A model generated the notes under the pieces. That model searched no databases. It worked only from the letters and a program-made list of their open reading frames with translations, and was not told the origin of the DNA. Made by a program: the position numbers and the translations under genes. This document shows, piece after piece, positions 20,349-30,608 of a DNA stretch of 64,000 bases; positions within the stretch are counted from its first letter, which is position 1; each line of letters opens with the position of its first letter. Origin of the DNA: Boothiomyces macroporosus (taxonomy: Eukaryota; Chytridiomycota; Chytridiomycetes; Rhizophydiales; Terramycetaceae); assembly GCA_027604185.1 (NCBI GenBank), contig JADGKB010000061.1, forward strand, positions 1-64,000, in the 5' to 3' direction.

Positions 20349-20558
20349 TTAACAGTCGTAGTGGCCATCACTATTTTTGCAGCAGTCACTGCAGTCACCC
20401 CATCCATCGCAGCAGAAAGTGCATTGTCCAGTAACACGGCATCCTCTCCATCCAATCAATTCTTTAGGCTTTCCTGGAGTGGTGTCAGCAGGATTTGGAT
20501 GAGCAGCAGCGAGAGAACTGGTGATAAGAGCAAATGAAATGATGAGAGACTTGAACAT
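20349..20558 (-). CDS. 69-residue secreted cysteine-rich protein
   Basis: Signal peptide MFKSLIISFALITSSLAA, a short Pro-rich spacer, then about 32 residues with eight Cys in GCRVTGQCTFCCDGWGDCSD-type spacing and a terminal Cys. Two CC pairs suggest a tight disulfide knot. A TATA box sits directly upstream. The function is unknown; small secreted Cys-rich proteins in fungi include effectors and antimicrobial peptides. Confidence 0.7.
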   Translation of the reverse strand: MFKSLIISFALITSSLAAAHPNPADTTPGKPKELIGWRGCRVTGQCTFCCDGWGDCSDCCKNSDGHYDC

Positions 20559-20584
20559 TTTTGTGATCAGTATGAAAATGTGGG

Positions 20585-20594
20585 CTATTTATAG
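20585..20594 (-). promoter_or_regulatory. TATA box of the 69-residue secreted protein gene
   Basis: CTATAAATAG on the minus strand, about 27-36 bp upstream of the start codon at 20558, an excellent match to the TATA consensus. Confidence 0.6.
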
Positions 20595-20599
20595 CTGCA

Positions 20600-21398
20600 T
20601 TTGAAACAAGGCTGGTGGTTGCTCACAGATCCCATATGGTCTTTTAACATCGAATAATTAATTTAGCTTTATCAGAAATGATACATTGTCCTTTGATGGA
20701 GCGACAAGTTGGCTTTGAGCATATTTCTGATCGTGCCTACAAATATGTATATAACTTGAGCTGGATATGATACATTTCAACCAATAAGTCTAACGCACAA
20801 GGGCACAATGGGGACGTGATCTCTTGTACGCTTATCGAGTATTTTCACAAAATCTTTTTGTTGGATGACAAATGAAAAACAGAGCGTTTAACGATATTGC
20901 ATCTATTATACCACGAGCCCGAATATATCCAGCACCAAATAGCTGTTTTAGAACGGATATTTGATTCCCTAGTTTACTTAAGCATAGAAACTCATTTGAC
21001 ATTTGTGTGACTGAATAACCAAATGTGACTTTGATGAAAACCTGATTTGTGCAAATTCACCGATATATGAAAGGTTTTAAAATAGAAGAAGAGTGAATAA
21101 AAGATTACTCAGATCCAATTATTTGAGCCCCTTTCAGAATATACTATAACGTACAACGGAGATTGAATTTTGTGTTCCCAGTTCACCTATTTGGCTTCAA
21201 ACGAAAAAAGCGTTCACTGACCCATACGATGACTGAGATTGTGATTCATTTCTAAATTGTAAATCAAGGTAATTTTGAAACAATTTTTTGAATATAAAGT
21301 AATGGAATAGAGCAGAATTTATTGATTCCATGAATCAATGGAGACAACATTCTGGCGATAGCTCTAAATAAGGATTTGATGGTTAACGATTCAAGGAT
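20600..21398. other. Intergenic stretch, no gene recognised
   Basis: About 800 bp between the secreted peptide gene and the GH76 gene. Both strands are broken by frequent stops and I see no signal peptide, RNA gene or repeat. Confidence 0.5.
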
Positions 21399-22796
21399 CT
21401 AATTTATTAATGTAGCAAGCAATACAAAGACAGAAACTATATAAAAACTATTTTGAGCAGCACCTCCTGTTGGATTTGCATCAATGTCCGCGACTGGTGC
21501 AGCAGGTGGAGGTTGAGTTGGCGGAGCAAGTTTATCATCGTTTACTCCATTCAAGATGATTGAGAGTGTATTGAGCAACTCCAAATTATTCATTGCCACG
21601 TGAATATTGTTTTCAAGTATTTGGGGTTTAGCCCAGCTAGCACTATTACACTTCATGTTGCTATCACAGGTATTCAACATTGCTGTAGTGCTTTTTTGCA
21701 CCGTATTTTTAATCAAGTCTTTAAGCTTTTGGTCCTGTGTCTTTTGGTATAAGATTCCCAAACCACGGAGATAAGTTCCTTTTGGATTCACAGATGTAAC
21801 ATCACAATTAGGGTCGCAATAATCAGTTATGATACCATTAGTTTGAAATTGGTTTAGGGCTTTCTTTGCAATATTTTCTGCAAGCGACAGATGTGTAGTA
21901 TTTTTTGAGACTCCATAAAATGTAGCCATAGCGCCGACAATAGTTCCTGGGATGTAGGAATGTGAAGTAAATACTCCTGGTTTCCCTTCTTTGGGGATAC
22001 TTATAGTGCAATCACCCAATTTACTTTTAACGCTGATTCCATCAGCAGTCATATAGTCAGACAGTACCAACTTTTGCGCAATCCAGTCAAACATCTTGTA
22101 TGAATTTGCCAAAAACGTCTTGTCACCTGTCAAGCTGTACAAGACAGACCCCGAGTACAAGTGCTGTGCATTTGTAATTGCTGATTTTGAATATCTGATA
22201 AGCAAAGTATTACCTTTCATTATCCTTTGGACTATTTCTATATCTTGACCAATAAATTCCTCCGTCACATTCATCAGTCCAAAGCTGAAAGACTTCATTG
22301 TATGTGTTTTTAGCAAGTTGAAAGTAACCGATTCCTCCAGGCATAGTTTGGTCAATTCCAAATCTTCTTGCACCAGCGAGAGGTACTAGTGACCACCACC
22401 TACCGTTAGTTTAGTTTACATAATATCATCATTCCATACTCCATGTAGTACTTCAGACACTGTCTTGTCTGGTCCAAGAAAAGACCCAACTTTGCCATAA
22501 GATGCCAATGTAACCGAGTTTGTAATTGTATTCAGAAACTGTGTATCACCAGAAATCTCAGAGTAATCCATCAACGCACCCCAAAAGACTCCGCATTCGT
22601 ACCAATTAAAAGAAGTTGGGTCATTATCTGCTCTATGCTGCCTTAAACACCCTTTCCCATCCGCTGTTCTGCCTTCACCTGAAGTAGTGTAAAATGAATT
22701 CAATCGTTGAGCTGCTAGCTTGTTGAGCTGCTTGACGGCAGCTTTATCATTCACATTAACTGTGATGGCAGTAACCAATGTGATGAAAATCCACAT
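21399..22796 (-). CDS. GH76-family alpha-1,6-mannanase-like wall protein with GPI signal
   Basis: 452 residues. Exons 22796-22420, 22399-22214, 22194-21399; introns of 20 and 19 nt. Signal peptide MWIFITLVTAITV. GH76 hallmarks: the catalytic Asp pair in WNDDIMWWSLVPLA (its end formed by splicing), CDGGIYWSR, YSKSAITNAQHLYSG, and FTSHSYIPGTIVGAMATFYG. A Pro/Ala-rich spacer and a terminal hydrophobic run indicate a GPI anchor. DFG5/DCW1-type GH76 proteins transfer GPI glycans to wall glucan in yeasts; bacterial members cut alpha-1,6-mannan. Both catalytic Asp are kept. Confidence 0.88.
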
Positions 22797-23145
22797 TATG
22801 CTTCTTGTTCCTGTGACGCCTTTTAAAACCTTGGGCTCATCACTCTTTTTGTGTTCCGTCCAGGTTCCGCTTGGATGATCAATAACGCAAAATATCAGTT
22901 TTATAAAATGCTTTTACAGTAGCAATATAATAATAGTCTAGCGAATAGTTAATGGTGTTGTACCAAACTTTAAACCCATTCTATTGACGTGTGTTTCTGT
23001 GAGCGGCATTACACGATGAGCCTCCCGGAGGGTTGTGATTGGTCCCAATCCCGTTCACCATTCCTTACTTTTTCCCTATTAGAATCAGCATTGCATGTTA
23101 GTGTCTAGGAGTCCGTGTTAGGCTCGAATTTAAAAATGGTTCAAC

Positions 23146-23459
23146 AACGAAAATTAATCGTATTTTGTATCAGAAACGGCTTGGAAACTTGCCCGATCTG
23201 ATGCTTATAAGAATCTTTCAAAGTATTGGATTGGTTATCACTCTCAGAGATCTGTTATCATTGATAAATACAGAGGTAAAGGCTTGGATTTACAACTTGT
23301 ATCAGATTGGCTTGATGGTCAAGACGTTGAAGTTCCAAAGAAAGGTATCATTAGAGCCAGAACCTTCAGTTGTTGCAAAAGTAATTTACATTACTGCTGT
23401 GCTCCATCCCAAAGATTGGCGATTAAGAAATAATAGGGAAATCTTACAAAAACTGAAAG
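23146..23459 (+). pseudogene. Broken fragment of a CRESS-DNA-type Rep superfamily 3 helicase
   Basis: Two overlapping reading frames each match part of a Rep helicase. The first, about 23170-23364, carries WIGYHSQRSVIIDKYRG (the W-GY and Walker B region), LVSDWLDG and a KKG element, then a stop at 23431. The second, a different frame from about 23372 to 23457, carries VIYITAVLHPKDWRLRNN, the motif that follows in Rep proteins. The frames are not joined by a plausible short intron. The expected Walker A GxxGxGKS and the N-terminal HUH nuclease are not found upstream. It therefore looks like a decayed insertion from a CRESS-DNA virus or related plasmid. It lies just upstream of cyclin Q on the same strand. 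Confidence 0.65.
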
Positions 23460-23501
23460 TGATAGAGTTGCCAAGTGAATACATTTTTTTTTCTGAATCA
23501 A

Positions 23502-24050
23502 ATGAACATCCTTGTAGAGGCAATAGAAATGCTTGAGCTGGATCTCCAAACATCCGCCACAGCAATACTATACACTTACAGATACCAGAAATTCCAAACA
23601 AAGGAAGAAATCAAAGTTCCCCTCAATCTAATATCCGCAGCCGCAATTTTTTTGGCTTGTAAACAGACTGGAAGTAAAAGAAAGCTTCGAGATATTGTTA
23701 ATGTATTCTATTATATTGTTAGTAATCAGCTGTTGGAGATTGACGAATTGTTTTGGAAGCTAAGGGACTCTGTTGTGTATGCAGAGTATCTCTTGTTGCG
23801 TGTGCTAGGATTTGATCTGCTACCAGACGATCTGATTAGAGAATTTGTTTACACAATTGAACGGAAGCGGATTGAAAGAACAAAGGTTCAGATGATGCAT
23901 TATTACTTGACAAAGTTAATAGTGCTGCAAGATATATCAGAGTTACGACTGAAGAAAGATTACAATACGATTATAGATACTTGTTTATATTTAGTGCATG
24001 AAAGGGAACAGAATGACAAGATATTGAAACTAGTGTCGCAAATTCAATAA
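23502..24050 (+). CDS. CCNQ: Cyclin Q (FAM58-type cyclin)
   Basis: 182 residues from the ATG at 23502. Cyclin-box features: ATAILYTYRYQKF, ISAAAIFLACKQTG, KLRDIVNVFYYIV, and the diagnostic LEIDELFWKLRDSVVYAEYLLLRVLGFDL, very like metazoan cyclin Q, which activates CDK10. The N terminus is shorter than usual and abuts the Rep fragment, so an upstream exon may be missing or the gene may have been reshaped there. The second cyclin fold (about 110-182) is present but short. Confidence 0.8.
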   Translation: MNILVEAIEMLELDLQTSATAILYTYRYQKFQTKEEIKVPLNLISAAAIFLACKQTGSKRKLRDIVNVFYYIVSNQLLEIDELFWKLRDSVVYAEYLLLRVLGFDLLPDDLIREFVYTIERKRIERTKVQMMHYYLTKLIVLQDISELRLKKDYNTIIDTCLYLVHEREQNDKILKLVSQIQ

Positions 24051-24298
24051 ATAATATCAAATACAAGGCTTTTGTAATTCAAGATTGCACAGTCAGGGAT
24101 TTTAATACCGCAAACCGTTCAACTATTGAAAGGCTTGTAATTCAAGATTGATTGGATATTTCAATAAAAGCCATATTTTAAATGAGTATTTAGAGATGGA
24201 GCTCCAAGATTCATGAGTATTTCATATTCGCAATTCTTTGGACAATCTAAATAATTAAACAAAGACTAAAAACAGTTTGTACTAGCAAACAATTAAAC

Positions 24299-24848
24299 TT
24301 AGACGGTTTTTATAAAGGTAACAGCATTTTCAACAGTTACACGATCGGTAACCATGAACCCAACCCAAGGAATAATCTGAAACTGCAGAGTAAGGTTGGC
24401 GGTAGTTCCTTGTAATTTATCAGTCAAATCATGAATAGGATACTCGCCTCTTTTTTTCTTGTACTTGATTAACGCATCTTCCTTATTCCTAGATTAATGA
24501 TACTTACCAAATAACATCATCCCATACTACCGCATGGTTCAAGTGATACTGGTCGTTGCTAAATTCACAAATTACAGATACAAACAACATCTTGGTATTC
24601 CAATTGAAATAATTACGCAGATCCGCATCGATATCAAAGTGCAGTCTTCCCAGAGTTGGTTTATTCTTCCAGTCGTTTGGGATTCTTCCTTTTGTAAGTG
24701 CGATTTTTGCTGGCTTGAGTGTCTTTAAAGTTGGCTTTTCGAATTGAATGTAGTACAAGTGAGATAAGGCGCAAAAGAATAGAAAGAACATTGATGCGGT
24801 AGAGTACATGCTCGAGACTGTGGAGAGTCTGTTTTGGAAATTGTTCAT
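24299..24848 (-). CDS. SPC3: Signal peptidase complex subunit 3
   Basis: 176 residues. Exons 24848-24510 and 24490-24299, with a 19-nt intron. Single N-terminal membrane anchor (SMYSTASMFFLFFCALSHLYY), then the lumenal domain with LGRLHFDIDADLRNYFNWNTKMLFV and VVWDDVIW, matching the family's FDITADL..IFDWN and VVLWDKIV motifs. The C-terminal strand region (LTLQFQIIPWVGFM) follows the intron. The subunit is needed for ER signal-peptide cleavage. Confidence 0.9.
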
Positions 24849-25458
24849 TTTGAGATTTCAAAAAGATTTTCAAAATGCTTTTCTGACGTGGAACTTTTCG
24901 AGTTGGTGGTGACAGCTTCTCACTCACTGCTGGTCAAGAGTACAGGTTTGGGTATTTCCTAGTAACAGTGTTTGGTTGTTTGCTCATCGATATGACTTTG
25001 GAACAGAGATTAATGAGCTGCACAGATTCATCCAAGGCAAGAAGGATTACCAGTCAGTAGGTGTATAGATTCATTCAACACAGTATCCTAGAAAAGTGCT
25101 AGGACAAATATATTGCATCGCAAGACTTGCAATCAGAATTAGCAGCTACCTGAATCAAACTTAACACCAATTAAACCCTAACTTTGCAGCTCATGATTTC
25201 CGTATTCAGCAATCTTAATGCACCCATTCTTTCTATGGTGTTTCAAAGATGGCGTTATCAAGATGGAAAATGGTGTGCAAAAAACTGAAATCCAAAATAC
25301 AACTATTAATGTACAGAAAACAAGATCGGTACAAATATATTTTAATCGGATTACGGATCTTTTTCATTATCCTTTAAATCCCTTCAATTTTGATGTGGAT
25401 TTCTAAATCTCCTTCAAGCTTGTTTTGGCTCGATTTCACCAAAATACTTTTACCAAAA
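24849..25458. other. Intergenic stretch, no gene recognised
   Basis: About 600 bp between divergent SPC3 and cysteine synthase. One 62-codon open frame (25218-25406, plus) has no family resemblance or signal peptide and is probably chance. Confidence 0.5.
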
Positions 25459-26439
25459 ATGCCGATTTATCAAAACGTACTTTTTGTTAATTGTAGATCC
25501 TTGAAACCATTGGGAGAACTCCTATTGTCAAAATCAACAAATTGGCTCCAAAGGGCATTGATATGTACGTTAAAGTCGAATCATTCAACCCAATGGCTTC
25601 AGTCAAAGATCGTTTAGCAATCGCCATCATTGAAGATGCTGAAAGGAGGGGTGTTTTGAAACCTGGCATGACTGTTGTTGAAGCTACTTCTGGGAACACT
25701 GGCATTGCATTGGCAATGGTGTGTGCTGCCAAGGGTTATCCATTCGTTGCTACCATGGTATGTATGATTAATGCAGGTTGAAACTTTCTCTATCGAAAGA
25801 AGAAAGTTGATGAAGTACTTGGGTGCCAAAGTCATTTTGACACCAAAGGAATTAAAAGGGTCTGGGATGGTTGCAAAAGCCAAAGAGCTTGCCCAAGAAC
25901 ACGGATGGTTCCTTACTTCTCAATTCGCCAACCCTGCCAACCCTGCTTATCATCGTCAAACTACTGCTTCAGAAATTTTGAGTGATTTTGCAGGAAAGAA
26001 ACTGGATTACTTTGTTTCCGGATGGGGTACTGGTGGAACTATCACTGGTGTCTCAAAGATGCTTCGTGAAGCTAGACCTGATACTAAAATTGTTGCAGTT
26101 GAACCTGAAAAAGCCAGTTTATTGAGTGGAAAGCCATGGCAACCTCATATGATTCAAGGTTGGACTCCTGATTTTCTTCCTGAAGTATTGGACAGAAACT
26201 GCTATGATCAGTTATTGACTACTAAGGATGAAGATGCGATTGCTACTGCCAAGCTATTGGCTCAAAAGGAAGGTATCTTTGTAGGCATCTCTGCTGGTGC
26301 CACTTTCAATGCTGCATTGCAAATTGCTCAAAAGGCACCACAAGGAAGTTCTATTTTGGCAATGCTACCAGACACTGCTGAGCGCTACTTGTCTACTCCA
26401 TTGTTTGCTGATATCTCTGAGGAATCAGATGTCATTTAA
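25459..26439 (+). CDS. Cysteine synthase (O-acetylserine sulfhydrylase)
   Basis: 313 residues. Exons 25459-25476 (only 18 nt, six codons), 25497-25757 and 25777-26439; introns of 20 and 19 nt. A PLP enzyme of fold type II: Lys43 in [11 protein letters not shown] binds [14 protein letters not shown] (about 67-77) holds the substrate loop, and [10 protein letters not shown] cradles the phosphate. The [12 protein letters not shown] strand at the N terminus is typical. It makes cysteine from O-acetylserine and sulfide. The length matches bacterial-type CysK without extra domains. A cystathionine beta-synthase is unlikely for lack of its extra regions. Confidence 0.93.
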
Positions 26440-26466
26440 TATAATTAAACACAAACTTTATTATCT

Positions 26467-27410
26467 TTAACCAATCTTGTGCCAATAAGCCGCCATAAAT
26501 GATGCACCTATCCACACTAGTAAATCACTGATACATTTAACAACAATCATTGCTACACCATTGTTTTGAATGAAAAAGAGCTCAAATCCAAGCACCAGCA
26601 ACAAATTATTGATAATAGTTTGAACATACAACAGCCCGATTATAAGATTAATAACAAGCCGGAAATTCTCTACATTCGCTTGCCTCTTTTTCATATCAGC
26701 CTTCCGTCTATTCGACGTTTGCATAAGCACTCTATTAGAGAAAAACCAGACTATCGGCAGTGTAAGGAACGATACAGAGAATACAAACAACAAGTAAGCG
26801 CATCTCCTATACAAAATGTAGTTTTCTATTGTCGTTGTTGTTCCTACTGCTGCCCAGCAAACAAAAAATGACAAGGCTAGTAAGAATAGAAGCAGCCTAA
26901 CTACCCCTAAAACTTTATCTGTTGCTATCTGAACATGAAATATGCTTATATCAGTGTACATGGAAACTCCAAAATACGCAGTTACGACAGTTGCCTGGAT
27001 CAATGTAAGAGTACCACAAACAAATTCGAAGCAATCACACCAGAGCCGAAATACATAAAGTCAAATATGATTGAAGCTTGAGCGTACCGTTGCATCTCTG
27101 TTGCCTCCATCACATCGGTGTCTCTATATACTATTGATCGAACTATAGCAAGCTGTATAATCCGAAACAGCGCACAAAGGCTGCAAACAACACCTATACT
27201 ATCAATTGACGACCATCTTTTACTTCCTCTATGTAATATTTTTGATGTAATACTTTGTTTTACTTTGACAAGGTATACAATCAATGTTATTCCAGTAAGA
27301 ATGATGCTAATTAAATCAATTAGTGCAAATATTTGCTTAATGTTTGCGGTACATCCCAGATAATTGGCTCTGTAGTCACAAATATCCAGTAAAAATGTTG
27401 TGCTTGACAT
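26467..27410 (-). CDS. Seven-transmembrane protein, family II (CDYRANYLGC), isolated member
   Basis: 307 residues. Exons 27410-27015 and 26994-26467, with a 20-nt intron. It starts MSSTTFLLDICDYRANYLGC, the near-invariant N-terminal motif of the array at 35406-41152. Seven hydrophobic segments occur in the same order, and the intron sits at the equivalent place (after NLFV in TM3). It differs in lacking most of the long TM5-TM6 loop. It is on the opposite strand and 8 kb from the main array. Receptor function is an inference from topology. Confidence 0.75.
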
Positions 27411-27726
27411 TGAGAAGGAACACGTCACAAGCATGATGGCATTTTTATAATATTGGGGTATGCTTATGTTTGAAAAGCAGAATATTCAAGTTTTTTATCA
27501 TTTGAACTGTTAATATCTACTATGCTGGCGTCCTCATTTCTCTTTGAACAAGTCGCCAAAACTCTCAATTCAATAGTATCTCTTTAGTGTGATTAATGGG
27601 CAAGTGTAGCCAAGAGAATGGTTCTACGACTGATGGTTCTATCAAAACCATAATCCCGTTAATACTTTTGTGATTCAATCAAACAACCTTTTTGAAACAT
27701 CTCTGAAAAATTCTTTCGCGTTTCGA

Positions 27727-28778
27727 ATGGAAGAAATCAACGACACAGAAATTGAAGACCAAAATATTCAAGATGAACAGCAAGACAAGAAAGAGCAGGA
27801 AGAAGAAGATGCCATTCCAGTTACAGCTGAAACTCTCCCATTAACTACAGAATTAATTTCACAGAATCTGTCTTTAATTGCGCGTACAGCTGTCGGACTC
27901 TCACACGCTTATACAAGATTAGAGCTTCATGAAAAAGAAATTACGAATTTGAACGCAATCAGTTCGTTTCCTCACCTTCGATACATTGTAAAACTGATTA
28001 ATACAGGATTGTTCAGACAACAACTTAGTAAACATTGAAGGTTTGTCCAGTTTGGAATACTTGCTCTCCCTCAACTTGCAAAGTAATTTCATTTCGCAAC
28101 TACCAGCAAGTTTGGATAAGCTAAAGTATCTTCAGCATGTAAACCTTGCCAAAAACAAACTCAAAGAGTTTACAATTACTCATTGGCCAATGCTCTCATT
28201 CTTGAACTTGAACGGTAATTTATAGTAACAAAGACAACAAGCTGACTGAAAATGTTGTTTTTGAAGATTTCCCAGAGCTGTTGCATTTGGAATTGAGAGG
28301 AAACAAGTTAAAGTCCAATCCTAAAATGTCGCTACCAAAGCTGCAAAGATTGTATTTGGTAATTGAGATTAATTCAGGCAGCAAACGAAATCGAGACTTT
28401 GAAATTCCCTGATTTGCCACACCTACAAGTATTGAATTTACGTCAAAATAAGATTAGTAGTCTTGACGGGCTAGACAGGCTCATCCACCTCACTTATCTA
28501 AACTTGCGGTAAGGTTTTGCTTACTAGTCAAAACAAGATTGAAACCGTTGACCAAATAGAGAAACTACAACGAATGCATTCACTAAGAATTCTAATCCTC
28601 ATTGGTACTTTCTCTTTAATTAGAAAACCCAATTGAGCAGATTGAAAATTATAGACTTGAAATCTTGAATAGGTTGACTAAGTTGGATCGGCTGGACAAA
28701 GAACAAGTGTCGCAGGAAGAGAGAGAAGAGGCAGCTATTTACAACCCAAAGCCGATTGAAACCCAACCAGCTGTATAA
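27727..28778 (+). CDS. LRRC23: Leucine-rich repeat protein LRRC23 (radial spoke RS3 component)
   Basis: 318 residues from six exons: 27727-27987, 28007-28214, 28234-28358, 28378-28508, 28528-28604, 28624-28778; all five introns are 19 nt. An acidic N terminus is followed by the family segment GLSHAYTRLELHEKEITNLNAI, about seven SDS22-type LRRs (for example LEYLLSLNLQSNFISQL, LLHLELRGNKL, LQVLNLRQNKI) and the LRR cap with ENPIEQIENYR and LTKLDRLDKE. LRRC23 belongs to the radial spoke of motile 9+2 axonemes. It is strong evidence for a motile flagellum. Confidence 0.9.
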
Positions 28779-28929
28779 GTAGTTGGTCGTTTGTAATAAA
28801 GGCTTTCGGTTTATAATCATGTCAAATACTTTTTCAGATTGGACCAATTAACACTTTAGAAATATTTAATCAAAGTTCGTAAGCATGGAACTAAATATCA
28901 ATAATAAAAAATTCAAATTCAAAATCTGT

Positions 28930-29964
28930 TTAGTGAGCTTTAAGTCCCAATTTAGCCAAGTCTTCGGCTTCAGGTGCAACAGCGACTTTAGGTTGTTGGT
29001 TAAAGTGATGGAAATCTGGTGGAGATGGAATGTTCCATTCTAAACTTGGAGTGGCAATAGTAACAGGTTGTTTGTTTGAGCCATAGGTAACTTTGGTGAA
29101 GAATGGTGGGAGCAAATATTCTGACCAGTAATCGTTAGATAGATGGTGTCCTGGGGCTTCGAAATCTGGATGTGGAGCTTCATATGCTCTAATTCTGGCT
29201 GGGACGCTTTCTGCAACATCATAAGCACCACCTATAATTAAAAATATTAGTACGGAGTTCTACAGCAGTGAATTCTAATCCAAATTCAGATTCATGTTTG
29301 CGCAGACGGGTCAATACTTTTTCAGCTAATGACTCTCTTGCAGATGCGGATAATCCAGCCTTTGCCTCTACATTTGCAATTTCATTTTCCAATGCTTCGC
29401 GAACAATTCTTGCAGCTGATCTTTCAGAATCTGGTTTGTTGGTTTGTGGGTCGCGGTAATAAGTAGACTAGATTTAATATTGAATTACAGCTTGAGCATC
29501 GATAACTTTGAAATATGTAACAGCGTAAACATCTACTAGTCCATCTACGTTAATAAAAAATACTCTTTGAAGAAACGCCTGCAGAGAATACACCCATTGA
29601 AACTGGAATGGTAGGTTTTACGGCTTTGATTTGATCAATTAGTGGCAGTAAAACATGGGTTCCGGATTGTAAGACTTGAGAGAATTTTCCAAAACGTTCA
29701 ACAACCCAGGATTCTCCAGCTGGTACGGTTACTAATCCCTACATTAAAAATATTTACTCTAGTAATTGGCTTGCGTTCATAGAATGAAGTGGAGGTAGTC
29801 CAAAAGTCCCACTTCTTTTCGTATTCAGTCAATTCTCTGACTTGTTCTGCTGGAACTCCGTTGACAAACTTTACAAGTGGGTTGTGGGAGTATGGAACAA
29901 TCAAAGAGTGGCTAGAGCGAGTTGATGGTCTGGCAATTCTTGGTACTCGTAGCAAGCGATTCAT
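28930..29964 (-). CDS. Second mitochondrial SPFH (stomatin/prohibitin-like) protein with C-terminal extension
   Basis: 317 residues. Exons 29964-29758, 29738-29564, 29544-29489, 29467-29254, 29231-28930; introns of 19, 19, 21 and 22 nt. Basic presequence MNRLLRVPRIARPSTRSS. The SPFH domain starts LVTVPAGESWVVERFGKFSQ and runs through DVYAVTYFKVIDAQA. Then an Ala/Glu helix (ESLAEKVLTRLRKHE) and an unusual Pro/His-rich C-terminal part (PPFFTKVTYGSNKQP, PSPPDFHHFNQQP) not found in classic STOML2. It is distinct from the STOML2 gene at 15362. The role of the extension is unknown. Confidence 0.8.
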
Positions 29965-30035
29965 TTGGTGATGAAAAAAAATAGTTGAGAAATCTTGAGT
30001 AACGTTTTTGCGCTATTTTTGCGGAAAGCAGCCTT

Positions 30036-30168
30036 GTGAAGACTTTTAGGATAACATGTGAAGAGACTATTAAGGATAACATTTGAAGAGACTATTAAGG
30101 ATAACATTTGAAGAGACTATTAAGGATAACATTTGAAGAGACTATTAAGGATAATATTTGAAGAGAGT
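30036..30168. repeat. 25-bp tandem repeat, about five copies
   Basis: Unit AGACTATTAAGGATAACATT plus TGAAG recurs every 25 bp at 30061-30160, with a degenerate copy before and a partial one after. It lies between the SPFH gene's start and the 3' end of the SH3 gene. Confidence 0.95.
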
Positions 30169-30234
30169 TTTAGACAATAGAATTAAGGACAAGTTAGTTG
30201 ATTCTGTAAACAACTAAATACCAATCGAAATACT

Positions 30235-30531
30235 TTATTCCGCAGATATATAAGAAAGCGGTACAAGCCCAGTCTTTCTACTGCTGAAATTGACTGCTTG
30301 AACCCAATTTTCATCAATAGTCCCTATCACTTGTAAAAAGTCGCCTTCTACGATAGACAGCTCGTCGCTTTCTGCGGCCTCATAATCGTACTTGGCAATA
30401 AAAGTAGGAAGCTGAGACTTCACTAATTGCATCGCTTCTTGGTACTGCTTTGCGCTAATCAGTTTTTGTTTATTCAGGTAATCTAGCTCTGTGATGATGT
30501 TTTCATATAGTCTGCTGCGAAAGGTTGCCAT
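30235..30531 (-). CDS. SH3-domain protein of the Lsb1/Pin3 type
   Basis: 98 residues from the ATG at 30531. A short N-terminal helix (RLYENIITELDYLNKQKLIS) like the LSB1/PIN3 start is followed by one SH3 domain (about 40-97) with ALYDY-equivalent AKYDYEAAESDELS, EGDFLQVIG, NWVQAV, and the terminal GLVPLSYIS. In yeast these small proteins bind the actin nucleation promoter Las17. The central Gln/Pro region of yeast Lsb1 is missing. It is divergent from the AVT gene, 77 bp away. Confidence 0.75.
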   Translation of the reverse strand: MATFRSRLYENIITELDYLNKQKLISAKQYQEAMQLVKSQLPTFIAKYDYEAAESDELSIVEGDFLQVIGTIDENWVQAVNFSSRKTGLVPLSYISAE

Positions 30532-30608
30532 ACGCGAAGATAAAAAAACACTAAAGTCGCCATCTTGCAAATACTAGAGAATTAACGAGACGCAAGTAGT
30601 TTATTATT

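Noticed and set aside
22996..23070. GC-rich patch with a CCTCC/GGAGG inverted repeat, possible structured RNA
   Set aside because: The arms are separated by one base and cannot form a loop; it matches no tRNA, U snRNA, SRP or RNase P feature I can recognise.
27594..27670. tRNA-like segment with a five-base stem and seven-base CTATCAA loop
   Set aside because: No acceptor stem pairing and no T-arm GTTCRA motif; the loop would give an unlikely anticodon.
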